Shown: in pieces, positions 52,962 through 62,069 of the stretch
Position numbering within the stretch: the first letter of the stretch is position 1
Layout of the letters: every line of letters begins with the position of its first letter
Assembly: GCA_964343075.1 (NCBI GenBank)
Contig: CAYFGT010000002.1
Span: 94,196-158,195 of the forward strand
Source of the DNA: UBA2588 sp964343075
GTDB taxonomy: Bacteria > Chloroflexota > Dehalococcoidia > Lucifugimonadales > UBA3495
DNA length: 64,000 nucleotides
Direction: 5' to 3'
Notes under the pieces: generated by a model
The model's input: the letters and a program-made list of their open reading frames with translations, nothing else
The model's database searches: none
What the model was told of the DNA's origin: nothing
Position numbers and translations under genes: made by a program

Positions 52962-54086
52962 ATGGAGAAACACTTTGAAGTTATAGTGATCGGGGCAGGA
53001 GCTATTGGTGGCTCAGTATCCTATTATCTAAGTGAAAAAGGTATCTCAGTTTGTTTGCTCGACGAGAACGCGATAGGAAGTGGTGCATCAGCGCATGCAA
53101 CAGGTTTTTTGTCCAATACATATGATTACGATTCAAATCCTAATATAAATGATGCTCTATTCGATAGCAGTGAATTGTTTGACGTAGACATTCCCAAGAT
53201 CAATGATCTAAGCCAGATTAATACCCTTGCAGTGACTAGACCGGGTTTAAGACTTGCTTTATCTGAATCTGATGCAGCTATTCTTAAAAACCGTGCAGAT
53301 TTTTCAAAATTTAGAAATCGTTATCCATTTGATTTATTAACAGGAGACGAAACTAGGAAATTAGATAAGAGGCTTTCCGAAAATATATTAGCTGCCGGGT
53401 ATATTCCTGAAGAAACTCAAATTGATAGCTATAAGTTTACCTTGGCATTAGCTGTTGCAGCGGAAAAATTAGGAGCAGAAATTAATCAACGGAAGGTTGT
53501 TGGGTTAATATATCAATCAGGCAAAGTAACGGGAGTGCAATGTAGCTCAGAGGTTTTGTATGCTGACAATATTGTAGTGTCGGGAGGCTTGGGTTCCAAT
53601 TCTTTGCTATCCGATATAGGCATTAACGCTAACCTTAGCCCCTTGAAAGGACAATCCATAAGAATGAAATACTCTGGCCAGCCTCTAGGATTTCACATAG
53701 GAGGTGTCGAGTCGTGGCATCTGATAAATAGAGGAGATGATTTAATTAGTGCGGGTAGCACGTCTGAATTTAATAATTTTGAAGAATCTCCAAATCATCA
53801 GGCGACTCAAAGTATTATGGAATGGGTAATGTCAGTGATGCCAAGCCTAGAAGATGCACAAATTGTTGAAACTATGTATGGATTCAGGCCAATGTCGCCA
53901 GATAACCTACCGATTGTCGGACCGGTTGACTCGATTGACAATGTGTATCTCGCTACTGGACATGGTCATAAAGGTATTCATCTTAGTTTATTGACAGGTA
54001 AAATAATTACTGACTTAATTAGTAGAGGGTATTCCGAATATAACTGGGATTTCATGAATCCCAACAGATTTGCTAGTAATCAGTAG
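52962..54086 (+). CDS. FAD-dependent oxidoreductase, DAO family
   Basis: The 374-residue flavoprotein has the N-terminal FAD site VIVIGAGAIGGSVSYYLSEKGISVCLLDEN and the DAO-type end GPVDSIDNVYLATGHGHKGIHLSLLTGKIITDLI. GFRPMSPDNLPIVGPV is the conserved segment of glycine/sarcosine/amino-acid oxidase-like members. It likely oxidises an amino or hydroxy acid derivative. It is between the decarboxylase genes and the anion transporter, so its substrate is probably the same imported compound or a product. Confidence 0.88.
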   Translation: MEKHFEVIVIGAGAIGGSVSYYLSEKGISVCLLDENAIGSGASAHATGFLSNTYDYDSNPNINDALFDSSELFDVDIPKINDLSQINTLAVTRPGLRLALSESDAAILKNRADFSKFRNRYPFDLLTGDETRKLDKRLSENILAAGYIPEETQIDSYKFTLALAVAAEKLGAEINQRKVVGLIYQSGKVTGVQCSSEVLYADNIVVSGGLGSNSLLSDIGINANLSPLKGQSIRMKYSGQPLGFHIGGVESWHLINRGDDLISAGSTSEFNNFEESPNHQATQSIMEWVMSVMPSLEDAQIVETMYGFRPMSPDNLPIVGPVDSIDNVYLATGHGHKGIHLSLLTGKIITDLISRGYSEYNWDFMNPNRFASNQ

Positions 54087-54096
54087 AGGTTAAATC

Positions 54097-55476
54097 ATGT
54101 CGATTAGTAAAATGTCAGGCATACTAGGGGTTTCTTTAGTCGGTGTAGCGGCCGTTTTGGTATCTATATTTGCGGACATAGATTTTCAGACCAAAGTTTG
54201 TGTGATCGTGATGATGATTGCGGTTGCTTTTTGGATTACTGACTGGATTCCTGCTGTGACAACAAGTTTTATTGGGCTCCTATTGTTAACGTTTGCTGGT
54301 GGGGTGGATTCATTTTCAGAAGCATTGGTGGGATTTAGCAAACCCATATGCTATTTTTTGATTGGAATCTTGGCTATGGGATTTGCTGTTCGAGTTTCAG
54401 GTCTTGCTGAAAGAGTAGCAAGTTACATAATAAATATATCAGTTGGAAATCCTGTACTTATGTATTTTCAAATGTTGCTGTCTTTTGTCCTGCTTACGTT
54501 TGTATTACCATCAGCTACTACCAGAGGGGCCATTATTGTCAATATGTACGAAGAAGTATTGGATAGCTGGAATGTTGCTAAGACCCACCCATTCCATAAA
54601 ATGCTAATGATGGCTATGTTAGCTTTAAACCGATGTGCGTCAACAGCATTACTAGCGGGTGGCATAACGCCTGTGGTAGCCTCCGGATTGCTCGGTGATT
54701 TTTCTTGGATAGAATGGTTTGTCATCATGAGTGTACCATTTTATTTGAATCTATTTGCAGGAGGAACCATCCTATATTTCTGGTACATAACAGGCGTGCG
54801 AGAGTTACCTACTCAACAGTTGAAACAATCAAAATTTGGACCCCTTAAACCTGAAGAAATCAAGGTAATAATCATAATTAGTATCACTGTAGTCCTGTGG
54901 TTCACAGACTTTATCCATGGGTTCCACGCGTCTGTTCCTGCAGTTCTTGCTTTTGTTTTATTGATGTCTCCCAAAATTGGAATACTAAAATGGGAAGAAC
55001 TTCAAAGAGGAATAGCATGGAGTAACTTCTTTATAACAGCTGCTGCTTTATCCCTAGGATTAGCTTTTTTGAATAGTGGTGGAGCTCAATGGATGGCGAC
55101 AAGTATTTTAAGTCTTGGATTAAACATCACAGAGAATCCCAATATGTTGTTGATATTAGTAATGGTATTAATAGGATTAGCTAGGATCGCATTCAATAAT
55201 ATATCGGCTTACTTAGTGATAATGATTCCTCTTACAATGGGATTCGCTAGTATCCTAGGATTTGATCCACTCGTTATAGGATTTTTGACTGTAGTAATAG
55301 GGGATTCTGTAATATTTTATTGTGCCGGTACAGGCTCTGGATTAATTATATTCGAGCGTAGTGGCTTAACGAATATGGAAGTGTTTAGGTTCGCGTGTGT
55401 GATGATGTTGTCTGTGATACTGATCGCGTATTTTATTGTTTTGCCTTATTGGAATGCGATTGGATTTGTTAGTTAA
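54097..55476 (+). CDS. DASS/SLC13-like anion transporter
   Basis: A 459-residue polytopic protein. FWITDWIPAVTTSFIGLLLLTFAGGVDSF is the typical entry, followed by LPSATTRGAII (counterpart of the SNT motif), and the C-terminal repeat FNNISAYLVIMIPLTMGFA. DASS members carry dicarboxylates, sulfate, sulfonates or related anions with sodium. It is the last gene of the run and the plausible uptake step for the substrate of the decarboxylase operon. Confidence 0.85.
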   Translation: MSISKMSGILGVSLVGVAAVLVSIFADIDFQTKVCVIVMMIAVAFWITDWIPAVTTSFIGLLLLTFAGGVDSFSEALVGFSKPICYFLIGILAMGFAVRVSGLAERVASYIINISVGNPVLMYFQMLLSFVLLTFVLPSATTRGAIIVNMYEEVLDSWNVAKTHPFHKMLMMAMLALNRCASTALLAGGITPVVASGLLGDFSWIEWFVIMSVPFYLNLFAGGTILYFWYITGVRELPTQQLKQSKFGPLKPEEIKVIIIISITVVLWFTDFIHGFHASVPAVLAFVLLMSPKIGILKWEELQRGIAWSNFFITAAALSLGLAFLNSGGAQWMATSILSLGLNITENPNMLLILVMVLIGLARIAFNNISAYLVIMIPLTMGFASILGFDPLVIGFLTVVIGDSVIFYCAGTGSGLIIFERSGLTNMEVFRFACVMMLSVILIAYFIVLPYWNAIGFVS

Positions 55477-55562
55477 ATAATCAATATTAGAAGCTAGTAT
55501 AAGTATGGTATCTACAAGCTCTTGCATATATATTCAAGAAACACATAAATTGGGAGATTGTT

Positions 55563-55994
55563 ATGGCGGAAGTGACTAAGCAAGGCGATACCGTTAAGGT
55601 TCATTATACCGGTAAGCTACTAGATGGTAGTGTTTTTGATTCTTCTGAAGGCAGAGAACCTTTAGAATTTACTGTAGGCTCTGGACAAATGATAGCTGGT
55701 TTCGATCAAGGTGTAGTCGGTATGGCGATCGACGAAGAGAAAGAGATAACTATCTCTCCACAGGACGCTTATGGGGTGTATGATCCTGCCAAAATAATTG
55801 ATGTTCCTAATGATCAATTTCCTCCTGACTTTGCTTTGGAAATTGGGATGCAGATATCTGCGAGCCAGCCAGATGGAAGTGCTATTCAGTTTGTTGTTAA
55901 GGAACTAGGAGAGACATCTACCAAGCTAGATGGCAATCATTTTCTGGCAGGAAAAGATCTAATATTTTCGGTTAAGATTGTTTCAATATCCTAG
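55563..55994 (+). CDS. SlyD-like FKBP-type peptidyl-prolyl isomerase
   Basis: The 143-residue protein has the FKBP core VKVHYTGKLLDGSVFDSSEGREPLEF, GSGQMIAGFDQGVVGM and an IF chaperone insert (PNDQFPPDFALEIGM), then NHFLAGKDLIFSVKIVSI. This is the SlyD layout with fold-helper and proline-isomerase activity. The His-rich tail of E. coli SlyD is absent. Stop overlaps the convergent SDR gene by four bases (CTAG). Confidence 0.93.
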   Translation: MAEVTKQGDTVKVHYTGKLLDGSVFDSSEGREPLEFTVGSGQMIAGFDQGVVGMAIDEEKEITISPQDAYGVYDPAKIIDVPNDQFPPDFALEIGMQISASQPDGSAIQFVVKELGETSTKLDGNHFLAGKDLIFSVKIVSIS

Positions 55995-56800
55995 TACTTT
56001 TGTTGGTCCAAAGTACTATAGGTTACTGGACTTGTCGCTGCGAGACCTGCATCGACTGGCATTGTAACTCCTGTCACCCATCTTGATTCATCGCTTGCGA
56101 AAAATAGAGCTGCGTATGCAACATCCCAACCAGTCCCTTCCGTCCCCAATGGCGCTGCGTTTTTCCTGATCTCTCGTAGGTCGTCATTCATCCTGGGAGC
56201 TACCATAGGTGTATAAGGAAGTCCAGGTGCAATGCAGTTTACTCTAATCCCATCTCGGCCATGGTCTGCTGCCATTGAAAAGGTTAGTCCAATAACTGCT
56301 GATTTCGAAGCTGTATAAGGAGTACTGCTGTGGGCTCGAAGGCCTGCTATCGAAGAGATATTTATAATAGATCCCTGCCCGTTTTCTTTCATAGCGGGGA
56401 TTGCAAATTTACTAGCTAGCACTATGCTTTTAACATTTACTGACATGACTTGATCCCAGTCAGTTTCTGAAATTTCCAATACAGTACCTCGTCTGGAAAT
56501 ACCAACATTGTTGTCTAGTATATCCAGCCTCCCATACCGTGACATAGCTGCTTCGACCATTGATTCACAGTCTGATGCATTTGTAACATCTGCTTGGAAT
56601 ACGGAAGCCACGCCGTTCTCTGCCTGTATCAATTTAAGGGTTTCCTCTGCTCTGTCTAGTTGGGAATCTACAATTAGAATTTTTGCTCCCTGTTGAGCAA
56701 ACAATAATGCGGTCGCCTTTCCATTACCGATTCCCGGTCCACTGGAACCTGCTCCAGTTATGATTGCAACCTTATCTTGCAATCGCAATTTACTTGTCAT
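55991..56800 (-). CDS. SDR family oxidoreductase
   Basis: A 269-residue short-chain dehydrogenase with the glycine motif VAIITGAGSSGPGIGNGKATALLFA, LDILDNNVGIS (NNAG-like), ISSIAGLRAHSSTPYTASK (Ser-Tyr-Lys catalytic set) and the closing VTGVTMPVDAGLAA. The GxGIGNGKA variant is typical of a subgroup acting on small alcohols or ketones. Substrate unknown. Confidence 0.92.
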   Translation of the reverse strand: MTSKLRLQDKVAIITGAGSSGPGIGNGKATALLFAQQGAKILIVDSQLDRAEETLKLIQAENGVASVFQADVTNASDCESMVEAAMSRYGRLDILDNNVGISRRGTVLEISETDWDQVMSVNVKSIVLASKFAIPAMKENGQGSIINISSIAGLRAHSSTPYTASKSAVIGLTFSMAADHGRDGIRVNCIAPGLPYTPMVAPRMNDDLREIRKNAAPLGTEGTGWDVAYAALFFASDESRWVTGVTMPVDAGLAATSPVTYSTLDQQKY

Positions 56801-56904
56801 AATTACACCTTTTATTATCGATGGACTTTTAACTTTATTAGTTTAAGCATACACATTATACCTTGATAGTATCTGTTACATGATAATATATGTATTAAAG
56901 TAAG

Positions 56905-56929
56905 ATATCAAACTTAAAAACTTTGATAT
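56905..56929. promoter_or_regulatory. Inverted repeat upstream of the NYN-domain gene
   Basis: ATATCAAA and TTTGATAT (8-base perfect arms, 9-base spacer) end 30 bases before the NYN gene start. It may be an operator or a 5' UTR hairpin; AT-rich context leaves chance open. Confidence 0.3.
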
Positions 56930-56959
56930 ATTACTCAAATTAAGATAATAAGGATATTA

Positions 56960-58423
56960 ATGAATAATGATTTTGTGCTCGGAGACGTAGCACTATTTAT
57001 AGACTGGGAAAATTTTAAAATTAGCTTGGCCGGTGGTAATCGTGTCCCAAACGTGTCTGCTTTGAAAGAAGAAGTCTCTAATCACGGACGTGTGGTAGTG
57101 GCAAAAGCATACGCAGATTGGGTAACTCGTTCTCCTGAATTGAAAGGAGCTAGTCAATTTGTAAATGATCCGCCCGCATTGTATGCGTCAGGCATAGAGC
57201 CCGTTTATGTGCCAACAAGACTTCAACTAGGAAATTCCAATAATAGTAATCGTACAATAACGGTCAAAAACAGTGTAGATGTGAAAATGACCGCCGATTG
57301 TATAGAATGTGCCCATTCTTACCCCAATATAGACACTTTCGTAATAGTATCTGGAGACTCTGATTTCATACATGTAATCAATGCTTTAAGAACAATGGGA
57401 AAGAAAGTGATTATCATAGGAGTTTCTTGGACTACTTCTCGTAGGTTATCTGCTTTAGTAGATGGACTCATTTTCTATGACATTGATGTGGATCAAGATT
57501 CAAATAATGCTGGTAATACTTATAATACTCCTCGTGCTCGCAATAATTACTCACGACAAGATGTTCCCGATATTTTGCAATCGATAGAAAATATAGTAAT
57601 TAGGGAAAGAGAAAGTGGAAGAATTCCTCTACTTACTTCTGTAAAACAAAGACTAATACGACAATATCCCGGATTAGATGAAAGAAGATTAGGTTTTACA
57701 GGATTCAAGAAATTGGTCCAGGCAGCTACAGAGCAAGGGAAGATACAGATGGTGACAGTAGGTATGGCTGACTGGGTAATATTAGCTGACGAGCCAGTAC
57801 CGGAAGAAATAACTTCTGAAGAAACGGACATCTCGGAAAATATTGATAATGCTATTAATGCTAATAACGAAGAGTACAATGAGTTAAAAACAAGTACTGA
57901 TAATTCTGAGAAACTTGCAGCATACAGTGGGGCTATGTCAGAATTACTATCTTCATTGGAAAAGGCTAGTAGTACCAGAGATGACAATGATGAATCACGT
58001 ATAAATCAGATTATAGTTATGTCTGATTATTTATATGATGTGAAGGAAAGTACTAGCATAACTCCAAACACTTTAGGGGATGAGATCTCTTCTAATATTA
58101 AAGGTGCGCTTGACGCTAATAACGAAGAGATTAAGATTCTTTGGGAAAAGACATTTTCTAAAACTTATGTGAATAAGCTTATTAAAGGGTTATCAGATGA
58201 GAAAGTGTTCACAAAGGGTTGGGGTTCCGTGCAAGAAGAAGGCTCAGATAAGCCAAAAAGGAAAAGGACACTCAGCTTAAACCGTGAACATCCAGTGGTC
58301 TGCTATGCTTTGGAAAGTTATTGGGGACAATCTATGGAAGATAATGCGCCGTTCGCATCTAATGAAGATGAAGATTCTGGCTCTGGACTAGCTGGCAGAG
58401 TGATGAGGTTATTTTCCAGGTAA
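56960..58423 (+). CDS. NYN-domain putative RNase with LOTUS/OST-HTH domain
   Basis: The 487-residue protein has an N-terminal PIN-like NYN nuclease domain (about 5-170) with acidic motifs FIDWEN (Asp15), DVKMTADCIECA and VSGDSDFIHVI. A LOTUS/OST-HTH domain follows (about 195-275: PDILQSIENIVIRERESGR to FKKLVQAATEQGKI), a module that binds RNA. The C-terminal 200 residues hold two NANNEE-like repeats and a basic KPKRKR stretch. It probably cuts or guards RNA; the target is unknown. It overlaps the convergent purL stop by 15 bases. Confidence 0.87.
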   Translation: MNNDFVLGDVALFIDWENFKISLAGGNRVPNVSALKEEVSNHGRVVVAKAYADWVTRSPELKGASQFVNDPPALYASGIEPVYVPTRLQLGNSNNSNRTITVKNSVDVKMTADCIECAHSYPNIDTFVIVSGDSDFIHVINALRTMGKKVIIIGVSWTTSRRLSALVDGLIFYDIDVDQDSNNAGNTYNTPRARNNYSRQDVPDILQSIENIVIRERESGRIPLLTSVKQRLIRQYPGLDERRLGFTGFKKLVQAATEQGKIQMVTVGMADWVILADEPVPEEITSEETDISENIDNAINANNEEYNELKTSTDNSEKLAAYSGAMSELLSSLEKASSTRDDNDESRINQIIVMSDYLYDVKESTSITPNTLGDEISSNIKGALDANNEEIKILWEKTFSKTYVNKLIKGLSDEKVFTKGWGSVQEEGSDKPKRKRTLSLNREHPVVCYALESYWGQSMEDNAPFASNEDEDSGSGLAGRVMRLFSR

Positions 58424-60601
58424 AGCTGATGACCATGCCGATGTTAATGTGGAAACATCAGTATTTATTACTTCGCCTAATTTGAATTTATAATCTGTCG
58501 TAGTTCCTAAGTGGATTATCGGGACATTAACCATTTGGGCTTGTTCAATTATTGCTTGGCTGTCAGATTTCCTGCATGAGATTATTATTCTTGATTGAGA
58601 TTCCCCAAACAAGTCAGCTTCCCAGTCGTTAAGATTGAAATTGTTAGAAATGAACCCTATGCTCCCGATACAGCTGCACTCAGCCAATGCTACCGCCAAG
58701 CCGCCTTCTGAACAGTCATGAGCAGATAATATGACATGTTTAGCAATCAAATCTCTGCATAAGCTTTGTACTTGTAACTCGAGTTCTAAGTTGATTTTAG
58801 GACTTCCCGTGACGGATTGGTACAAGGAACTATAGTATTCAGATCCAGATAAACTGTTCCTCTCTAGTGTGAGTGTATTTGTTCCTAGTATGAATACATC
58901 CGCATCTACTTCAGTGAAGCCAGATTTAATAGGGGTGACAGAATTTGGCATTACTCCTAAACAGCCTATAATGGGTGTTGGGTAAATTTCAGATAGGTCT
59001 GACTGATTATATAAACTAGCGTTTCCACTTACGATTGGGGTATCAAATGTTCGAGCTGCTAACCCCATCCCTTGTATAGACTGTTCGAGTTGAAAATATA
59101 TTTCAGGTCTTTCTGGATTTGCAAAATTAAGACAGTCAGTTAATGCAATGGGCGTTGCGCCTGTGCAAGATACATTCCGACATGCTTCTGCAACGGCTAT
59201 TTGGGCACCTATATATGAATCTAAATAACAGTAGCGACTGTTGCAATCGATGCTAAGGCTTATCATCCTAGTAGTATCTTTGATTCTTAATACTGCGGCG
59301 CTATGTTGCGGGCCTATGATCGTGTTAGTTTGTACCTGACTATCATATTTTTGAAATACTGATTGTCTACTTCCAATGTTATTGTTCTCGAGTAATGATA
59401 GAAGAGAATTTTGTGCAGATAACGAAGGGTCAGGTTGATGGAGAATATTATTTAGAGATTTAAGATCAATAGATGAAGTGTCGGCGGAATATGAAGGTGC
59501 CTCGGTAAGAAACTGAATTGGAACCTTTGCAACACTTTTGGTTCCATCATTAACTTCTATATGAGGCTCTTTGATGACCTCACCTATTTGCGTGGCATAG
59601 ATGCCCCATTTTGTAAATATATTGGAGATTTCTTCCACATATTCTGGACGTACAAAGAGTATCATGCGTTCTTGTGATTCCGATAGCATGATTTCGTATG
59701 GAGACATAGCATCTTCTCGTGTAGGTACCATGGAGGTATTAATGAAAATACCTAATCCAGCTTTACTAGCAGCTTCCACTGTTGAACTTGTAAGCCCTGC
59801 TGCTCCGAGATCTTGGATGCCTTCTACGTGTCCTGTGGCAAGGGCTTCTAAGCATCCTTCTATAAGTAACTTTTCTAGAAATGGATTACCTACCTGAACA
59901 GTTGGTCTCATTTCTTGTTCGGCGTCAAGATTTCTCGAAGCTAGACCTGATGCGCCATGTATACCGTCTCTACCTGTGTCTGCTCCTACAAGCAAGACCG
60001 AATTACCTATGCTTTTAGCAGAAGAACTAGCTATATTATCTGATTCCACTAATCCTACGCATAAAGCGTTTACCAAAGGATTATCTTGATAACACGTATC
60101 GAAATATATTTCTCCTCCTACATTTGGAATACCTAGGCAATTTCCATACCAAGATATACCCTCTACCACTCCTCCAAATATATGATCAGTTTTGGATTCT
60201 CCTAGCGTTCCGAATCGCAACGAGTTCAATATAGCTATTGGACGGGCTCCCATAGCTAATATGTCCCGCACAATTCCTCCCACTCCGGTTGCTGCACCTT
60301 GGAACGGTTCAACTGCCGAAGGATGATTATGAGATTCTACTTTGAATACCACTGCATACCCGTCCCCGATATCTATAGCCCCTGCATTTTCTTGCCCTGA
60401 TTCAGAAAGCACTCTGGAAGATTTACTTGGTAATGTTTTGATAAGGTGTTTAGAGTGTTTGTACCCGCAGTGTTCGCTCCACATTGCTCCGAATAGACCA
60501 AGTTCTACATGATTGGGAGACCGACCCAATAATTCAATTATCTTTTCGTATTCTTTTTCGCTGAGTGCTATTTCTGCGAGTGTTTTTTTATCAATATCCA
60601 T
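58409..60601 (-). CDS. purL: Phosphoribosylformylglycinamidine synthase subunit PurL
   Basis: A 730-residue small-type PurL, the ATP-using synthetase step FGAR to FGAM in purine synthesis. Marks: GLFGAMWSEHCGYKHSKHL, GDGYAVVFKVESHNHPSAVEPFQGAATGVGG, DGIHGASGLAS, IQDLGAAGLTSSTVEAASKAGLG, and AHDCSEGGLAVALAECS in the second half. It works with PurQ (next gene) and usually PurS; no PurS is found in this window. Length is typical. Confidence 0.96.
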   Translation of the reverse strand: MDIDKKTLAEIALSEKEYEKIIELLGRSPNHVELGLFGAMWSEHCGYKHSKHLIKTLPSKSSRVLSESGQENAGAIDIGDGYAVVFKVESHNHPSAVEPFQGAATGVGGIVRDILAMGARPIAILNSLRFGTLGESKTDHIFGGVVEGISWYGNCLGIPNVGGEIYFDTCYQDNPLVNALCVGLVESDNIASSSAKSIGNSVLLVGADTGRDGIHGASGLASRNLDAEQEMRPTVQVGNPFLEKLLIEGCLEALATGHVEGIQDLGAAGLTSSTVEAASKAGLGIFINTSMVPTREDAMSPYEIMLSESQERMILFVRPEYVEEISNIFTKWGIYATQIGEVIKEPHIEVNDGTKSVAKVPIQFLTEAPSYSADTSSIDLKSLNNILHQPDPSLSAQNSLLSLLENNNIGSRQSVFQKYDSQVQTNTIIGPQHSAAVLRIKDTTRMISLSIDCNSRYCYLDSYIGAQIAVAEACRNVSCTGATPIALTDCLNFANPERPEIYFQLEQSIQGMGLAARTFDTPIVSGNASLYNQSDLSEIYPTPIIGCLGVMPNSVTPIKSGFTEVDADVFILGTNTLTLERNSLSGSEYYSSLYQSVTGSPKINLELELQVQSLCRDLIAKHVILSAHDCSEGGLAVALAECSCIGSIGFISNNFNLNDWEADLFGESQSRIIISCRKSDSQAIIEQAQMVNVPIIHLGTTTDYKFKLGEVINTDVSTLTSAWSSALPGK

Positions 60602-60617
60602 AAATTCACTAATTGGT

Positions 60618-61316
60618 CTATATGTTTTTGTTTATCCATTCGGAAATGGATTTGAAAATCATAGCACCGTCCTCGCTGCCTAATATACTTTCGCAACATC
60701 TTTCTGGATGAGGCATCATGCCTAGGACGTTTTTAGAGGCATTTAAAATCCCCGCTATATTATTGATTGATCCATTTGGATTATATTCAGCACTAGTGTC
60801 CCCATCTGGGCTGGAATATCTAAATGCTATTTGATTATTAGCTTCTAAATTACTGATAGTTTCTTGGTCAGCGTAATAGTTACCCTCTCCGTGAGATATT
60901 GGTATGTCTAATATCTCATCTATGTTGCATAAGTTACTGAAGGCATGATCATTAGACGCTACTTTGAGGTTTGTTGGTACACAGCGATATTCGAGGCAGT
61001 CATTCTTTAGGAGTACTCCTGGTAAAAATCCGCACTCACACAGGATTTGGAAACCATTACAGATTCCTATAACAAGTTTGCCTGAATTTATGAAGGAATC
61101 TAATGAAGCAATTATCGGGGATAATTTTGCTATAGAACCTGTGCGTAGATAATCGCCGTATGAAAACCCGCCAGGCAGTATCAAGCAGTCAAATCTGCTT
61201 AAATCCGTCTCTTCGTGCCAAACATATTCAGCTCTGAACCCCAACACATCCTGGATAGCATAGAAGCAATCTGTGTCACTCCATGTTCCAGGAAATACAA
61301 TTATCCCAAATAGCAC
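60618..61316 (-). CDS. purQ: Phosphoribosylformylglycinamidine synthase glutaminase PurQ
   Basis: The 232-residue class I glutamine amidotransferase feeds ammonia to PurL. It shows GIIVFPGTWSDTD, ILPGGFSYGDYLRTGSIA, the nucleophile VIGICNGFQIL and MMPHPERCCE with the catalytic His. It is 16 bases from purL and 10 bases after the YqeY gene on the same strand. Confidence 0.96.
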   Translation of the reverse strand: MLFGIIVFPGTWSDTDCFYAIQDVLGFRAEYVWHEETDLSRFDCLILPGGFSYGDYLRTGSIAKLSPIIASLDSFINSGKLVIGICNGFQILCECGFLPGVLLKNDCLEYRCVPTNLKVASNDHAFSNLCNIDEILDIPISHGEGNYYADQETISNLEANNQIAFRYSSPDGDTSAEYNPNGSINNIAGILNASKNVLGMMPHPERCCESILGSEDGAMIFKSISEWINKNI

Positions 61317-61326
61317 GTAATCACCA

Positions 61327-61773
61327 TTAATCAGATAGTAATTTGGTTACGATTTCGTTGACCACAGTGCCGTCTGCGTTGCCTTGAAGCTGCTTCATGC
61401 AGTAACCCATAACTTTGCCTTTGTCTTGCATTGATGTAGCTCCTAAGCTTGTTATTGCGTCGTTTACTATAGATTCAATGTCAGCATGTGACATTTGAGG
61501 TGGAAGATATTGTTCAATGATGTTCAGTTCTTCAGTTTCCTTTTGGACCAAATCGTCTCTTCCTCCTTGTTCGAACATCTTTATGCTCTCTTTACGGTCT
61601 TTAACCTGTTTGGCCACTACTTTTTGTACCCCGTCTTCATCTAGCTCTGCTAGATCATTTTTTTCCACGAGTTGGATAGCGTTTTTTAGGAATCGCAAAG
61701 CATTCAACTTGGTTTGCTCTTTGGCTTTCATCGCTGTGATGATATCTTGTTCGATTTGAGATTTAGTAGACAT
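61327..61773 (-). CDS. GatB/YqeY domain protein
   Basis: A 148-residue helical protein with KSQIEQDIITAMKAKEQTKLNALRFLKNAI, VVAKQVKDRKESIKMFEQGGRDDLVQKE and QDKGKVMGYCMKQLQGNADGTVVNEIV, the YqeY family signature shared with the GatB tail domain. It may bind tRNA; the role is uncertain. First gene of the minus-strand purQ-purL run. Confidence 0.93.
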   Translation of the reverse strand: MSTKSQIEQDIITAMKAKEQTKLNALRFLKNAIQLVEKNDLAELDEDGVQKVVAKQVKDRKESIKMFEQGGRDDLVQKETEELNIIEQYLPPQMSHADIESIVNDAITSLGATSMQDKGKVMGYCMKQLQGNADGTVVNEIVTKLLSD

Positions 61774-61897
61774 AATGTAACTCGTTTTATTATTTGGAAT
61801 GCGAGTTCAATTTTAGGATTGTTCATTTGGGGCTGTCAATTGATTAGGAGTCATTATATGTGTATTTGGCTATACGTCTATAAACTGTGTATTTCAT

Positions 61898-61926
61898 TTG
61901 ACAATTTTATGGAAGATTATTAGACT
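61898..61926 (+). promoter_or_regulatory. Predicted promoter of the nitrite/sulfite reductase
   Basis: TTGACA (61898-61903), a 17-base spacer and TAGACT (61921-61926). Transcription from about 61933 would give a 137-base leader before the ATG at 62070. Confidence 0.55.
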
Positions 61927-61932
61927 AACGCT

Positions 61933-62045
61933 ATGAAATTAGTACAAATGACTTGCGTATGTATGTGTTGCGTCCCGAAATAGGGGGGCAGTTTGACGCG
62001 CGAAAATTTGCAAACACCCTCCTCTAACAGGAGGGTGTTTTTATT
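61933..62045 (+). promoter_or_regulatory. Candidate cis-acting leader RNA (attenuator or riboswitch)
   Basis: Between promoter and ATG lie a GCGTC/GACGC stem (61970-61974 and 61995-61999), an inner CCC/GGG hairpin and AGGGGGG (61982-61988), which can pair with CCCTCCT of the terminator's left arm (62017-62023), seven pairs with one G-U. A mutually exclusive terminator and anti-terminator are therefore possible. It does not match a riboswitch class I know. Confidence 0.45.
62012..62045 (+). terminator. Rho-independent terminator in the 5' leader
   Basis: A perfect 12-base stem AAACACCCTCCT/AGGAGGGTGTTT with a 5-base loop (CTAAC) is followed by TTATTT. No plus-strand gene ends just upstream (the nearest ends at 58423), so the hairpin lies in the reductase leader, 25 bases before the ATG. 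Confidence 0.75.
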
Positions 62046-62069
62046 TGGAACAAACTTGGAGAGGAAATA

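Noticed and set aside
62012..62045. Terminator of an upstream plus-strand gene
   Set aside because: No plus-strand gene ends nearby; the nearest upstream one ends at 58423, so the hairpin is assigned to the reductase leader.
61933..62045. Known riboswitch class (SAM, cobalamin, TPP, molybdenum)
   Set aside because: The conserved cores of these classes as I know them are not visible, so no class was named.
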